From Massilia terrae (GTDB taxonomy: Bacteria > Pseudomonadota > Gammaproteobacteria > Burkholderiales > Burkholderiaceae_D), in the NCBI RefSeq assembly GCF_024753145.1, contig NZ_JANUGU010000001.1, positions 434,001-498,000 of the forward strand: a stretch of DNA of 64,000 nt, read 5' to 3'. Below, one piece after another: positions 24,426-35,226 of the stretch (positions are counted from its first letter, which is position 1; each line of letters begins with the position of its first letter). Under the pieces are notes generated by a model. That model had not been told where the DNA came from and searched no databases. It was given only the letters and a program-made list of their open reading frames with translations. Both the position numbers and the translations under genes were made by a program.

Positions 24426-25846
24426 GCCACCAGATTAGCAGGTGCGCATCCAAACAGCGCCGCGTAATGGCGGTACCAGTTGCTCTGGAAGCGTCCTTGC
24501 GGATCGAAGCGGCGTTTCGCGTCCAGGAATTGTTCGAAGCGCGGATAGCAGGCGCTAAGCTGGGCTGCACTGGCAGCTCTCGAGTAAGTCAGGTAGAAGC
24601 TGCCGTCGCGCGCAATCGCCATGTCGATCAGGCGGCGGAAGGCGCGGTTTGTCGCATCGATGCCGTCGGCCGTATGCGGCGTGTGCAGATTGAAGATGAC
24701 GCAGGCGTGGTCCTCGCGCGCCCACGGCAGGAAGCTTTCCGTGTCGCGTTCGATCAGTCGGACGGTCCCGTAAATGAGGTCGACGCCATGCTGCCTGAAA
24801 TCGGCGGCTGCCGCGCGCATGAAGTCCACAAGCCGTTCGCGTGGCACATAGATTTCCCCGATCACTTCGGAGCCACAATGGCCCAGAGTGCGGTCGATGT
24901 CGCAATGGTAGCCGTCCAGATAAGTGCTCTGCTGCAGCCGGTCGCTCCAGTAATGCTGGCCGTTGGTCGACAGATAGTGGCGCGCGTAGTGTTCGAAAGC
25001 GGCGGTTTTGTCGGTGTGCGCAAGATGCAGCAGGTCGCGCCAATCCTGTTCGGACAACTCCCTTGTCGCGGCATCTAGCGGGGTGGCGTCGTCGACCGGC
25101 AGGTAGCACGAGAAGACGCCGCGCTGCATGAAGTCACGGCTGTCCGGGTCAATGGCGAACTGAAAGTCGCCGAAGACATAGCCGGCTGCGATGCGCTGCG
25201 AGAATGCCGGCATCAGTTCTTCCAGTTGAAGCAGCGTCACATCGCGCCTCATCCTCTGGCGTGGCGCAAGGCGAAGCATCACGCTGGCGATGACGCCGAA
25301 CAGTCCATAGCCGCCGATCGCCAGCGAGAACAGCTCATGGTTGCTGCTCCGGCTGCAGTGCTTCACCTGGCCTTGTGCGTCGACCAGCGTGAAGGCTTCC
25401 ACGTCGCCGATGAAGGGGCGCATCCGGAGGCCGCGTCCGTGAATGTTCGCGGACAGGCAGCCGCCCAGCGACAGCCGGTCCGCGCCGGTCTGCTTCTGGC
25501 GGATGCTCCAGCGGATGCCTTCCGGGTCTGGAGCGCTGTTGAGATGCTCGATCAGTTCCGGCCACTCGATGCCGGCTTCGACTTCGATCAGGCCGGCGGC
25601 CGTGTCGAAGGCCAGCACGCGGCGCATCTTCCGCATATCGAGCAGCACGGCATCGGCGGCAAATTGCTGCCCGCCCATCGCATGCCGCCCGCCACAGACC
25701 GCGACGGGCAAGCCCTGCCGTCCCGCCGCCGTGATGATGTGACGGATATCGTCAATGCTGCGCGGTTCGTAAATGCGCGCAACCCGTGTTGGATTGAGCG
25801 CGGAATGGATGTCGTTGACGACAGCGGGGCGATGATGTGGGTGCAT
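24422..25846 (-). CDS. FAD-binding oxidase, PCMH/VAO type
   Basis: 474 residues from ATG 25846; a TTG 27 nt upstream is also in frame. The FAD-binding region has RIYEPRSIDDIRHII, VAVCGGRHAMGGQQF and RLSLGGCLSANIHGRG, the PCMH signatures of the vanillyl-alcohol oxidase family. The C-terminus (RFDPQGRFQSNWY) matches sugar-lactone or aldonolactone-like oxidases. The usual covalent-FAD histidine may be GGRHAMGG. It is coupled to the methyltransferase gene, pointing to a two-step modification of one small molecule. The 126-nt gap upstream contains a small palindrome (CGGTAC-TTCTG-GTACCG at 25930-25946). Confidence 0.88.
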   Translation of the reverse strand: MHPHHRPAVVNDIHSALNPTRVARIYEPRSIDDIRHIITAAGRQGLPVAVCGGRHAMGGQQFAADAVLLDMRKMRRVLAFDTAAGLIEVEAGIEWPELIEHLNSAPDPEGIRWSIRQKQTGADRLSLGGCLSANIHGRGLRMRPFIGDVEAFTLVDAQGQVKHCSRSSNHELFSLAIGGYGLFGVIASVMLRLAPRQRMRRDVTLLQLEELMPAFSQRIAAGYVFGDFQFAIDPDSRDFMQRGVFSCYLPVDDATPLDAATRELSEQDWRDLLHLAHTDKTAAFEHYARHYLSTNGQHYWSDRLQQSTYLDGYHCDIDRTLGHCGSEVIGEIYVPRERLVDFMRAAAADFRQHGVDLIYGTVRLIERDTESFLPWAREDHACVIFNLHTPHTADGIDATNRAFRRLIDMAIARDGSFYLTYSRAASAAQLSACYPRFEQFLDAKRRFDPQGRFQSNWYRHYAALFGCAPANLVA

Positions 25847-25972
25847 GGCGCGCTTCCGAAACGGGGAGTGCAACCATTATTGGCAGGCTTGTTTGTTGGC
25901 GTTGGCGCTTTCTGCCAAGCGGTACGTGACGGTACTTCTGGTACCGCCGTTCGAGCGGTGCGCCATCAACGG

Positions 25973-27424
25973 TCAAGTTTTCCCAGGAAGTGAATTGCCT
26001 CGGCTTTGGTCTTCCTTCCAGCCACCGCCGAGCGCCTTGTACAAGGACACCGTCGCCTGCAGACGCTTGAGTTTCAATATCCCCATATCGTTCTGCACAT
26101 TGGATAAAGCGCGCTGGGTATCGAGCACCGTCATCAAATCTTCGGCGCCGACCTTATATCGGATTTCCGACAGGTCGTACGCCTCGCGCGCCTGCTCCAA
26201 TTCGGTCGTCTTCAAGCGACGCTGCTCATCCAGGCTGCGAATCTGGCCCAACGCCGTGTCCACTTCCGAGAAGGCGGAAATCACGGTCGCGCGATATACC
26301 TGGACCAGTTCCTGTTTGCGGGCGACGGCGAGGTCGCGTTCCCGCTTCAGCCGGCCGCCATCGAAAATCGGCGCCATCAGCGAGGCACTGACATTGACGA
26401 GCAGATTCGGTGCATTAAGCAGCGACAGCAAGGCGCTGCTTTGCGCACCCAGCGCTCCGGTGAGGTTAATGCTGGGGAACAGGTTCGCCCGAGCGACGGC
26501 GACGTTGGCGTCGGCGGCGGCCAGGTTGGCCTCGGCGCGACGAATATCGGGCCGGCGCGACAGGAGCTCGGATGGCAAGCCTGGGGACACCTCCGGCAAG
26601 GTGATCGTGTCCAGTCCTTCCTTACCAATGGAGAATGTCTGTGGCGTTTTGCCGAGCAGGATTGCCAGCGCCGACTGCGCTTCGCGCTCCTGCTGCATCA
26701 AATCCGGTATTTCCGATTTCTGCTGAGCCAGGGCAGACCGCTGGCGCGCAAGGTCGAGGGGTGAGGCTGCGCCTGCGCTCTTCTGTGCCTCGACCAATTT
26801 CAGGACATGCTCGGCATTCGCAACATGTTCGCGGGCGACGGCAAGCCGGTCATGCAGCGACAACACTTGCAGATAGGTCGACACGATACCGCTGGTGACC
26901 GTCAACGCCACGGTTTGGCGGTCGAAACGGTTGGCCTCCAGCGACGCTTCCGCAGACGCCACGCCCGCCTTGTTTTTGCCCCAGAAATCGACTTCGTAGG
27001 AAACCTGCAAGGAATTAGCGGCTGAGGTGCTTGCGCTGCCGCTTCCAATGGGTACGGCGCGGTTCGCGCCGCTGTAAAAATTCGCAGTGGGCAGTAACGA
27101 CACGCCGGCAATGCGTGCCTCTGCTTCTGCCTGCCTCACGCGCGCAAGTGCGCCCGCGAGCTCCAGATTACTGGATTGGCCTTCAGCGACCAAATGCGTC
27201 AGGGCAGGGCTGCCAAACCGCTGCCACCAATTCTTGTCAGGCCACTCCTCGTGGTTCGAATTGCCAGCGACCGTCCAACCGGCAGGCAAGTCGACCTTGG
27301 GCGGCGGCTCCGCAATTGGGGCATGGCTGGCGCACCCCGCCAGAACGGCGCAAGCCAGACCAAACAGAATGGACGATGCTGCTGGAGTGCGGGGCAATGT
27401 CAGCTTTAAAGCGCGGTGCGTCAT
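25973..27424 (-). CDS. RND-type efflux outer-membrane lipoprotein (NodT/OprM family)
   Basis: 483 residues from the ATG at 27424, which has GAGG 8 nt upstream; a TTG six bases earlier is rejected. The lipobox is AVLAGCASH. The TolC-like repeats are visible (WWQRFGSPALTHLVAEG, NSLQVSYEVDFWGKNKAG, ELLSRRPDIRRAEANLAAADANVAVARANLFPSINLTG). It forms the trimeric outer-membrane channel of a tripartite pump. It follows a MacA-like adaptor by 9 nt, and together with the RND operon upstream would complete a pump. There is no MacB gene. Confidence 0.93.
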   Translation of the reverse strand: MTHRALKLTLPRTPAASSILFGLACAVLAGCASHAPIAEPPPKVDLPAGWTVAGNSNHEEWPDKNWWQRFGSPALTHLVAEGQSSNLELAGALARVRQAEAEARIAGVSLLPTANFYSGANRAVPIGSGSASTSAANSLQVSYEVDFWGKNKAGVASAEASLEANRFDRQTVALTVTSGIVSTYLQVLSLHDRLAVAREHVANAEHVLKLVEAQKSAGAASPLDLARQRSALAQQKSEIPDLMQQEREAQSALAILLGKTPQTFSIGKEGLDTITLPEVSPGLPSELLSRRPDIRRAEANLAAADANVAVARANLFPSINLTGALGAQSSALLSLLNAPNLLVNVSASLMAPIFDGGRLKRERDLAVARKQELVQVYRATVISAFSEVDTALGQIRSLDEQRRLKTTELEQAREAYDLSEIRYKVGAEDLMTVLDTQRALSNVQNDMGILKLKRLQATVSLYKALGGGWKEDQSRGNSLPGKT

Positions 27425-27433
27425 TGGCAATCC

Positions 27434-28657
27434 TCAAGAGCTTGATGCTGCCGCAGCGGGCGTCGGAAGCACATTGGGCGCCGGGCCGACCAGCACCTTG
27501 TCGCCTGCGGCCAATCCGGAAAGGATCTGTGCCTGTTGCGAATTGTGCAGTCCAATCTTCACCTTGCGGGCGCTGACGCGTTGGCCGGCGTCGAGCACGT
27601 TGACGTTGTAAAGGCCGTCCTCGTCCGGCGCACCAAGGCCGTTAGCCGGCAGCAGCAGCGCATCGCGCGCCTGCGCGACGACGAACTGCACCTGCGCACT
27701 CATACCGCTCATCAGTTCGTGATCTGGATTCTTGACCTCGAACAGGACAATATAAAAGGCCTGCTTGCCCTGTTCGCCCGTGCCGTCGACCGGGATGGGA
27801 ATGACCTGGCGCAGCTTTCCCGACCAGCGCTTTCCGGGATAGCCCGGGGTCGTGAAACTCGCCGCCATGCCTGGCCGCAAGCGCGTCACATCGTTCTCCG
27901 CGACGCGCGCGGCTACGGTCATCTCCGACAGGTCGGCAATCCGGAGCAGCGGTGCGGCAGGTTGTGCGGCAGCGACCATTTGTCCCGTGCGCGCGGTGAG
28001 TGACACCACGGTACCGGCAATCGGCGACCTTACGATCGTTTTCTGGCGCGCTTCCTCATCGATTTTCGATGTCGCTTCGAGTTCGTGGATTTGCGCCGTG
28101 ATCGCATCGACCCGCGCGCTTGCCGATGACGCGTTCATCCGCGCCGATTCGAAGGCGTCCTCGCGGGTCGCGTTCTGCGCTTTCAGCTGGGTCTGGCGCT
28201 TGAACTGGAGCTGGGCAAAATCAAGCTGTCCACGCTGGTCGGCAAGATCTGCCTGCAGCCGGGCCATCTGCGCGCGATTGCTTGCGGCTTTGGCCGGTTG
28301 TTGGGCCGGGGTGATGTCGACCAGGGCCTGGTCGGCCTGGATCGTGTCACCGACGGCGACCAGCACGTCTTTCACCTCTCCGGCGATTTGGGCGTAGGTG
28401 TCGACCCATTTGTGGAGCTGGAGCTTTCCGGGCGCGTCGACCGTTTGTTGGATGTCGCCGCGGCGCACGGTGACGGTGTCGAACTTGGCTGGCGCGGCGG
28501 AGGCCGGCGGCGCTGACAGCTTGGTCACTTGCGCCAACACGGGACTGGTGCCCAGCACAGCAGCTAGCGAAAGGAGGGCCACTGCCAGGTCGCGGTACGA
28601 GGCGCGGCACGCGCGACTGGCCAACGGGGATGTATTGTCTTGTTGATCAGAAGTCAT
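27434..28657 (-). CDS. MacA-like periplasmic adaptor (membrane fusion protein)
   Basis: 407 residues. A TM/signal segment (about 22-42) is followed by the lipoyl half-motifs (VTVRRGDIQQTVDAPGKL, VKDVLVAVGDTIQADQALVDI), a helical hairpin about 110-190, the second lipoyl half (KTIVRSPIAGTVVSLTARTGQMV) and beta-barrel and proximal domains. The sequence is closest in style to MacA. The ABC partner MacB is missing here; next is an outer-membrane factor gene. It may serve the RND pump operon upstream, or a pump encoded elsewhere. The gap to the sensor kinase upstream is 87 nt. Confidence 0.9.
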   Translation of the reverse strand: MTSDQQDNTSPLASRACRASYRDLAVALLSLAAVLGTSPVLAQVTKLSAPPASAAPAKFDTVTVRRGDIQQTVDAPGKLQLHKWVDTYAQIAGEVKDVLVAVGDTIQADQALVDITPAQQPAKAASNRAQMARLQADLADQRGQLDFAQLQFKRQTQLKAQNATREDAFESARMNASSASARVDAITAQIHELEATSKIDEEARQKTIVRSPIAGTVVSLTARTGQMVAAAQPAAPLLRIADLSEMTVAARVAENDVTRLRPGMAASFTTPGYPGKRWSGKLRQVIPIPVDGTGEQGKQAFYIVLFEVKNPDHELMSGMSAQVQFVVAQARDALLLPANGLGAPDEDGLYNVNVLDAGQRVSARKVKIGLHNSQQAQILSGLAAGDKVLVGPAPNVLPTPAAAASSS

Positions 28658-28744
28658 GGGACAACAGCAGAAATATGCCGAGTATACACAGAATGTGAAC
28701 TCGGCTGAGCACTTTGCAAGATCAAACGCCTGATTTGGCGCTTT

Positions 28745-30181
28745 TCAGGCGGCGGCCTGTTCGCGTGCCGCGGCGGACGCCATCGGAAAGCGCATCTCAA
28801 AGGTGGCGCCCTGGCCCGGTGCGCTGCGCACTTCGACCGTGCCGCCGTGCAGTTCCGCGATCGAGCGCACCACGGCCAGGCCAAGGCCGGTGCTGTCGGT
28901 TGAGCTGCGGGCAGGATCGGCGCGGTAGAAGCGGTCGAACAGGTGCGGCAGGTGTTCGGCGGCGATGCCGCAGCCGTTGTCGCTGACCGAGATGACGCAG
29001 GCATTGCCCTCGGCCGCCGCTTTCAGCACGACGGCGCCGCCGCGCGGCGTGTAGCGCAACGCGTTGGCCAGCAGGTTGGACAGGGCGCGCCGCAGCAGGA
29101 GCGGGTCGGCCATCAGCGTGCATTCGCCCTCGGTGCGCAGGCTGATGCCCTGTTCCTCGGCCATGATCTCGAAGAATTCGATCAGCCGGGCGAATTCCTC
29201 ACCGACGGCGAGCCGCTCGCGCTTGACGGTCTGCTGCGCGTTGTCGGCGCGCGCCAGGAACAGCATGCTCGACACCATGCGCGATAGCCGGTTGCCTTCC
29301 TCGACCATCACTTCCAGCGTGTTCTGGTACTCGGCGACGTCGCGTGCGCGGCCGAGCGTGACGCTGGCGGCGGCCACCAGGTTGTTGATCGGCGAGCGGA
29401 ACTCGTGCGCCAGGTCGGACGAGAAGCGCGACAGCTGCTCGAACGAGCGCTCCAGCCGCGCCAGCATGTCGTCGAAGGTGAGGGCGAGCTGGCGCAGGTC
29501 GGATGGCCAGGCCTCGTTGGCGATGCGCGCGTGCAGGCGCTGCGCGTTGATGCGGCCGATCGCTGCGCTGATCGCGCGCACCGGCGCCAGTCCGCGCCAC
29601 ACCAGCAGCCAGCCCAGCGCAGCGGCAACGAAGGTCGCCGCCGCCACCACCAGCGCCAGTTTGCGCAGGTAGCGGCGCAGGACCTTCTCGTCCTGGCTGA
29701 CGTCGAGCGCACCGCGCAGGCGCATGCCTGGTCCCGTCGCTTCGGCCCGAACGCTGGACATCAGCAGGTAGCGGGTCTTGTCGCCGCTGCTGTCTGTCGT
29801 CCGGTCGTCGTCGTGGAGGTCGGGCCGCGCGAACCCTGCGGCGAATGCGCCGGCGTTGTCGGAGGCCAGCTTGACTGTACCGTCGGGTGCGATGAGCTGC
29901 CAGCCGAAGCGCTTGTTTTCTTCCTGCTGCTCGCTCCACTCGTGCTGCCACTGGGTCGGGTTCTGCTGCTTGGACAGGTGCTTGAACACTTCGTTCTGGA
30001 TGCGCAGGTTGTCGCGGATTTCCAGCTCTTCCTTCTCGCGCAGCTGGTGCACCAGTTCCGCATACATCATCGCCGACACGCCCAGCACGATGGCGGCGAT
30101 GGCCGCGCCAAAGAAGGCGCCCAGGCGCGCCGTCAGCGACCAGCGCCGCACGTCCAGCTCAATCGCGAATTTCGAGGACAT
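28745..30181 (-). CDS. Sensor histidine kinase of the RND pump operon
   Basis: 478 residues. TM1 about 20-42, periplasmic sensor about 43-172, TM2 about 173-195, HAMP 196-250, phospho-acceptor H259 ([12 protein letters not shown]), N box [13 protein letters not shown]1 [10 protein letters not shown]2 TGLGLAVV. This is the CusS/CzcS-like heavy-metal sensor class. It overlaps the paired regulator gene by 23 nt. Encoded in the pump operon, it most likely senses a toxic metal or drug in the periplasm and induces the pump. Confidence 0.93.
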   Translation of the reverse strand: MSSKFAIELDVRRWSLTARLGAFFGAAIAAIVLGVSAMMYAELVHQLREKEELEIRDNLRIQNEVFKHLSKQQNPTQWQHEWSEQQEENKRFGWQLIAPDGTVKLASDNAGAFAAGFARPDLHDDDRTTDSSGDKTRYLLMSSVRAEATGPGMRLRGALDVSQDEKVLRRYLRKLALVVAAATFVAAALGWLLVWRGLAPVRAISAAIGRINAQRLHARIANEAWPSDLRQLALTFDDMLARLERSFEQLSRFSSDLAHEFRSPINNLVAAASVTLGRARDVAEYQNTLEVMVEEGNRLSRMVSSMLFLARADNAQQTVKRERLAVGEEFARLIEFFEIMAEEQGISLRTEGECTLMADPLLLRRALSNLLANALRYTPRGGAVVLKAAAEGNACVISVSDNGCGIAAEHLPHLFDRFYRADPARSSTDSTGLGLAVVRSIAELHGGTVEVRSAPGQGATFEMRFPMASAAAREQAAA

Positions 30182-30848
30182 AGCCGACTCCGCGCACCGT
30201 GTGCAGCAGCTTGACCGGGTAGGGATCGTCCAGCTTGGCCCGCAGGCGCCGGATCGCCACTTCGACGACGTTGGTGTCGGAGTCGAAGTTCATGTCCCAG
30301 ACCTGGTCGGCGATCACGGCGCGCGGCTGGACCTCGCCGGTGCGCTTGATCAGCAGTGCCAGCAGCGCGAACTCCTTGGGTGTCAGGTCGAGCCGGTCGG
30401 CGCCGCGCGTGGCGCGGTGCTTGAGCAGGTCGAGCGCAAGGTCGGCCAGTTCGTAGCGGGTCGGTTCCTTGAAGTTGGCGCCGGCGTCGCCGCGGCGCAG
30501 GATCACCCGCACCCGCGCCAGCAGCTCGCTGAATGCGAAGGGCTTGACGAGGTAGTCCTCGGCGCCCAGTTCGAGGCCGCGCACGCGGTCTTCGACGTCG
30601 TCGCGCGCGGTGAGGAACAGCACCGGCGTCGGCGATGCGGCGCGGCGCGCGGTGTCGAGGATGGTCCAGCCGTCCAGCCCGGGCAGCATCACGTCCAGGA
30701 TCGCGAGCGCGTAATGCTCGGTCAGCAGGCGGTGCAGGCCGTCCGGGCCATTGCTGGCGACGTCCACCGTCATTCCTGCCTCGCGCAGGCCCTGCGACAA
30801 ATAGGCCGCCGCGGTAGCTTGGTCTTCGACCAGGAGAATTTTGGTCAA
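30159..30848 (-). CDS. OmpR-family response regulator (CusR/CopR-like)
   Basis: 229 residues starting at TTG 30848. The longer open frame to 30929 is rejected because TKILLVEDQ is the start of the receiver. The receiver has E8/D9, phospho-acceptor D52 ([12 protein letters not shown]) and the [12 protein letters not shown] lysine region. The winged helix has [13 protein letters not shown] and [11 protein letters not shown]. It lies 22 nt after the RND pump gene and overlaps the kinase gene. The TTG start may keep regulator output low relative to the pump. Confidence 0.93.
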   Translation of the reverse strand: MTKILLVEDQATAAAYLSQGLREAGMTVDVASNGPDGLHRLLTEHYALAILDVMLPGLDGWTILDTARRAASPTPVLFLTARDDVEDRVRGLELGAEDYLVKPFAFSELLARVRVILRRGDAGANFKEPTRYELADLALDLLKHRATRGADRLDLTPKEFALLALLIKRTGEVQPRAVIADQVWDMNFDSDTNVVEVAIRRLRAKLDDPYPVKLLHTVRGVGYVLEIRD

Positions 30849-30870
30849 GGCGTATGGTCCGAAAAAATGG

Positions 30871-33800
30871 TCAGGCGGCCGCGCGCAGGGCAGGCACCGC
30901 GGTTGTCCGCCGCGCGGCCAGCCGGTCAAATACCAGGTACAGCACCGGCGTGATGAACAGCGTGATCAGCTGCGACAACAACAATCCGCCGACGATCGCC
31001 ACGCCGAGCGGCTGGCGCAGCTCCGCGCCCGCGCCGAGGCCCAGCGCGATCGGCAGCGCGCCCATGATAGCGCACAACGTGGTCATCATGATGGGCCGGA
31101 AGCGCAGGATGCAGGCCTGGCGCACCGCCACCTGCGGCGCCAAGCCGTGGCTGCGCTGGGCGTCGAGCGCGAAGTCGATGATCATGATCGCATTCTTCTT
31201 CACCACGCCAACCAGCAGCAGGATGCCGACCATCGCCACGAAGCTCAGGTCAAGCCCGGTCATGCGCAGCGCCAGCAGCGCGCCCACCGCCGCCGACGGG
31301 ATGCCGAGCAGGATGGTCACCGGATGGATCAGGCTTTCGTACAGCATGCCGAGGATGACGTAGATGACGGCGACCGCGATCGCGATCAGCCACAGCTGGC
31401 TGGTCTGCGACTGCTGGAACAGCGAAGCCTCGCCGGCGAACGATCCGAGGATGGTCGACGGCATGCCGATCGCGATCTTGGCCGCCTCGATCGCGGCGGC
31501 GGCGTCGGACAGCGACTTGCCGTTGGCGAGGTCGAAGGAGATCGTCACCGCCGGCAGCTGGCCCTGGTGGTTGACGGCCAGCGTGGCCGGCCCGCGGCCG
31601 ATCCGGGCGAAGGCGCTCAGTGGCACCAGCGTGCTGCCGGTGCCGTGCACGTAGACCTTGGACAGGCTGGTTTCGTCGCGGCGGAAGTTATCGGACAGTT
31701 CCATGATCACCTGGTAGCTGTCCTCCGGCGCATAGATGGTCGACACCTGGCGCGTGCCGAACGCTTCCGACAGCGTGGTGCGCAGGCTGTCCATATTGAC
31801 GCCCAGCTGCGCCGCCTTGTCGCGGTCCACCTCGACGCGCGCTTCCAGGCCATTGCGCTCGCTGTCGGTGGCCAGGCCGACGAAGACCGGCGACTTGCCC
31901 AGCTCCTCGACCAGCTTGCCCGCCCAGTTCTCGACCGAGCCGGGAGTGACCGCCTGCAGCGTGTACTGGAAGGTGCTCTTCGAGCTGCGCCCGCCCAGCT
32001 TCAGGTTCTGCACGGGGCTGAAGAACACCTTCACGCTTGGCAGGAAGGCGGTTTCGGCGCGCAGCTGCTTGAGCACCAGCGGCATCGCCGGTCGCTGTCC
32101 GCGCGCCTTGAGCGTGAGGTAAAGCGCGGTGGTGTCGTGGTCGACCTTGGAGGCCAGGTCGGCCACGTTCGGATCCTTCATCAGCACCGCTTCGATCTGC
32201 TTGAGGACCGCGAGCCGGCCTTCGTACGACATATCCTGTGGGGTGTCGACGGTGGCGTTGATCTGGCCGGTGTCCTCCTGCGGGAAGAAGCTCTTGGGCG
32301 AGGCGACGTAGAGCCAGGCCGTCAGCGCGAAGGTGGACAGTGCGGCGATCATCACGGTCTTGCTGTGCGCGAGCGCCCAGTCGAGCGTGCGGCCGTACAC
32401 GGCGAGCAGGCGCTCGAAGCCGCGTTCGAAGGCGAGGCTCCATGCCGGCGGCGCGCGGTGCGCTGCTTCCGGCTTGACGAGCAGCGCGACCAGCAGCGGC
32501 ACCAGGGTCAGCGAGGCCGCCGCCGACACCAGGATCGCCAGCGTCACCACCAACGCGAACTCGTGGAACAACAGCCCGATGGTGCCCGGCATGAACAGCA
32601 CCGGGATGAACACCGCCACCAGCGACACCGAGATCGAGACCACGGTGAAGGCCACCTCGGAGGCGCCACGCAGCGCAGCCTGGCGCGGCGCCATGCCTTC
32701 CTCGATATGGCGCATGATATTTTCGAGCACCACGATGGCGTCGTCGACCACCAGGCCAACCGCGATGGTCAGGCCCATCAGCGAGATATTGTCCAGGCTC
32801 GTGCCGAAGGCCAGCATCAGGCCGAAGGTGCCGAGCAGGGAAACGGGCAGGGTGATCGAGGGGATCAGCGTTGCCGCGAGGCGGCGCAGGAACAGCAGGA
32901 TCACCAGCACCACCAGCGCGATCGTCAGCAGCATGGTCAGGTTGACGTCGTGGACCGCGTCGCGGATCGAGATCGAGCGGTCGTTCAGCACCGTCACCTT
33001 GACCGATGCCGGCAGCTGGCCGGTCAGGCGCGGCAGCGCGGCGCGGATGGCGTCGATGGTGGCGACCGTGTTGGCGCCGGGCTGGCGCTGCACCTGCAGC
33101 AGGATCGAGCTCTCGCCATTGATGCCGCTGGTGTTCTGGTTGTTCTCGACGCTGTCGAGCACCTTGGCCACTTCGTCCAGCCGCACCGCGCGGCCGTTGA
33201 CGGTGGCGACCACGATGCGGGCGAAGTCGGCGGCTTTCATCAGGCCCGTCGTCATCTGGATGCTCATCATCTGGCGATGCGTGTCGAGCTGGCCCAGCGG
33301 CGCGTTGGAATTGGCCGCCTTCAGCGCGGCCGCGATGTCGGGCAGGCCAAGGCCGAGCGCGGCCAGCTTGTCGGGATCGATCTCGACCCGCACCGCGTAG
33401 CGGCTCTGGCCCGACACGTTGACCTGGGCCACGCCGCTGATGGTGGACAGCGCCGGCACCAGCACGTTGTCGGAGAACGCGTTCAGGTCGGACAGGCGCA
33501 GCGAGGGCGAGGACAGGCCGACCAGCAGGATGGGCGCATCGGCCGGGTTGACCTTGCGGTAGGACGGCGGCGTGGTCATCTCGGCCGGCAGCGAGCGCGA
33601 AGCACGGAACAGCGCGGCCTGCACGTCGGCCGCGGCGGCGTCGATATTGCGGCTGGCTTCAAATTCCAGCGTGATCTGTGTCTCACCCTGGATGCTGGTC
33701 GAGGTGGTGTTGATCAGGCCAGGGATGGCCGAGAACTGCTTCTCCAGCGGCGTGGCGACCGAGGTGGCCATGGTCTCCGGGCTGGCCCCGGGAAGGTGCG

Positions 33801-33945
33801 CCCCGACCTGGATCGTTGGTGTATCGTAGGTGGGCAGGGCGGCCACCGGCAGTTTCAGCCAGCAGGCGAATCCGGCCACCACCACGCTCAGCCACAGCAG
33901 CAGGGTCGCGATCGGACGCTGCAGGCACAGTCCGGCGAACTTCAT
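30871..33945 (-). CDS. RND efflux pump inner-membrane protein (MdtC/HAE1-like)
   Basis: 1024 residues from ATG 33945, inside an ATGA overlap with the adaptor gene. Typical HAE1 features are present: N-terminal [18 protein letters not shown], porter-domain [19 protein letters not shown], the TM4 proton-relay [14 protein letters not shown], and the second-half [16 protein letters not shown]. About twelve TM segments are expected. It is most like MdtB/MdtC. The MdtABC system has two pump proteins, but here there is only one. It exports hydrophobic compounds or bile-salt-like or metal-chelating drugs; the substrate is not predictable. Confidence 0.94.
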   Translation of the reverse strand: MKFAGLCLQRPIATLLLWLSVVVAGFACWLKLPVAALPTYDTPTIQVGAHLPGASPETMATSVATPLEKQFSAIPGLINTTSTSIQGETQITLEFEASRNIDAAAADVQAALFRASRSLPAEMTTPPSYRKVNPADAPILLVGLSSPSLRLSDLNAFSDNVLVPALSTISGVAQVNVSGQSRYAVRVEIDPDKLAALGLGLPDIAAALKAANSNAPLGQLDTHRQMMSIQMTTGLMKAADFARIVVATVNGRAVRLDEVAKVLDSVENNQNTSGINGESSILLQVQRQPGANTVATIDAIRAALPRLTGQLPASVKVTVLNDRSISIRDAVHDVNLTMLLTIALVVLVILLFLRRLAATLIPSITLPVSLLGTFGLMLAFGTSLDNISLMGLTIAVGLVVDDAIVVLENIMRHIEEGMAPRQAALRGASEVAFTVVSISVSLVAVFIPVLFMPGTIGLLFHEFALVVTLAILVSAAASLTLVPLLVALLVKPEAAHRAPPAWSLAFERGFERLLAVYGRTLDWALAHSKTVMIAALSTFALTAWLYVASPKSFFPQEDTGQINATVDTPQDMSYEGRLAVLKQIEAVLMKDPNVADLASKVDHDTTALYLTLKARGQRPAMPLVLKQLRAETAFLPSVKVFFSPVQNLKLGGRSSKSTFQYTLQAVTPGSVENWAGKLVEELGKSPVFVGLATDSERNGLEARVEVDRDKAAQLGVNMDSLRTTLSEAFGTRQVSTIYAPEDSYQVIMELSDNFRRDETSLSKVYVHGTGSTLVPLSAFARIGRGPATLAVNHQGQLPAVTISFDLANGKSLSDAAAAIEAAKIAIGMPSTILGSFAGEASLFQQSQTSQLWLIAIAVAVIYVILGMLYESLIHPVTILLGIPSAAVGALLALRMTGLDLSFVAMVGILLLVGVVKKNAIMIIDFALDAQRSHGLAPQVAVRQACILRFRPIMMTTLCAIMGALPIALGLGAGAELRQPLGVAIVGGLLLSQLITLFITPVLYLVFDRLAARRTTAVPALRAAA

Positions 33946-35045
33946 TGGCCCACCATCGCGACCGTTGCAGGGTTGGACGCGGCCACGCGCACCTTGGCGC
34001 CGCTGCGCAGGTTCTGGCCGCCTTCGAGCACCACCGGTACACCGGCCGGCAAGCCGCCGATCACCGCCATGCCGCCCTGGATGCGCAGCAGCTCGACCGG
34101 CCGCGTGGCGACCTTGCCGTCGTCCGTGGTCAGGAACACGAAGCGGCCGGCCGGCCCTTCCTGCACGGCCTGCGGCGGCAGCACCACGGCGCCGTGGTTG
34201 ACGCCGGCGTGCACCACCACGCGCACGAAGCCGCCCGGCCACAGGGTGTGGCGCGGATTCGGGAAGCTCGCCTTCAGGTCGATCGATGCGCTGTCCTGGT
34301 TGATGGTGTTGTTCACGAAGGTCAGCTCGCCGTCCGCGGCGTCGCCGTCGATCGATACGTGGACCGCACCGGCGGCGCGCGCGGCCAGCAGCGCCGGCAT
34401 GTCCTTCTCCGGCAGGGTGAACTCGACGCCCACCGGCGAGAACTGCGCGACCGTCACCAGCGGTGCGCTGCCGCCGGCCTGCGCCAGGCTGCCCGGGTGC
34501 ACGCTGACGGCGCTGGCCTTGCCGGCGATCGGCGAATAGATGCGGGTGTGGGCCAGCGTGGTGCGCGCGGCGCTGATCTCGGCCGCGGCGGAGTTGGCCT
34601 GCGCGACCAGCGCATCGACCTTGCTGGCAGCGGTGTCGACGCTGCTCGCCGCGATGAACCTGGACGCCACCAGGGCCTGCGCGCGCTGGTAGTCGCGCCG
34701 TGCATCGGCCAGCTGCGCGGCGATCATCGCTGCCTGCGCCTGGGCCTTGCCCAGCTGGGCGCGGGCGTCGCTGTCGTCGAGCGTGAACAGCAGCTGGCCC
34801 GGCTTGACGTCGTCGCCCTCGCGGAAGTTCACGGCGAGGATGGTGCCGGTCAGCTGCGGCCGCACCTCGACGAAGTTGAGCGGGACGATGTGGCCTTGCG
34901 CCGACAGTTCGATCGGGATGTCGAGCGCGCGGGTGCGGGTCACGCTGACCAGCGGCGGTTTCTTGTCTTCGGTGGCGGGGGCCTTGGCGCAGCCGGCCAG
35001 GACGAGGGCGGCGGCCAGCAGGAAAGTGGTGCGGTGTGCGTGCAT
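33942..35045 (-). CDS. RND periplasmic adaptor lipoprotein (MdtA-like)
   Basis: 367 residues from ATG 35045, chosen because it starts a lipoprotein signal (FLLAAALVLAGC). An upstream ATG at 35072 has a better ribosome site (GGAAGG) and would add nine residues, so the start is not certain. Lipoyl and hairpin motifs are present (GTILAVNFREGDDVKPGQLLFTLDD, TRIYSPIAGKASAVSV, SLAQAGGSAPLVTVAQ). It is the first gene of the adaptor, pump, regulator, kinase operon. The 181-nt gap upstream is a divergent promoter region shared with the PAS/GAF kinase at 35227. Confidence 0.92.
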   Translation of the reverse strand: MHAHRTTFLLAAALVLAGCAKAPATEDKKPPLVSVTRTRALDIPIELSAQGHIVPLNFVEVRPQLTGTILAVNFREGDDVKPGQLLFTLDDSDARAQLGKAQAQAAMIAAQLADARRDYQRAQALVASRFIAASSVDTAASKVDALVAQANSAAAEISAARTTLAHTRIYSPIAGKASAVSVHPGSLAQAGGSAPLVTVAQFSPVGVEFTLPEKDMPALLAARAAGAVHVSIDGDAADGELTFVNNTINQDSASIDLKASFPNPRHTLWPGGFVRVVVHAGVNHGAVVLPPQAVQEGPAGRFVFLTTDDGKVATRPVELLRIQGGMAVIGGLPAGVPVVLEGGQNLRSGAKVRVAASNPATVAMVGQ

Positions 35046-35226
35046 GTCGGGACCTGTTGAATGACATGCCATTGTGCCTTCCGGTACCTGACGGAAAGAG
35101 GAGCGAAAGATTACATTTCCGTTATCTGAAACGCGCGCCCGATTTATGCACCACGCGTTGCGCCTTTCCTGCAAGCATTGTAGATTCTGAAATAAGATAG
35201 CAAAACCACTATCAAGCGCTAAGCTG

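Noticed and set aside
30841..34539. 1.2-kb-codon plus-strand open frame opposite the RND pump
   Set aside because: Its composition is that of a GC-rich shadow, while the minus strand carries a complete RND pump with all motifs.
30871..35067. Apparent fusion of the pump frame with upstream sequence in the adaptor region
   Set aside because: The frame is open by chance. The adaptor gene is complete in another frame and overlaps the pump ATG at 33945 by ATGA, so these are two proteins.
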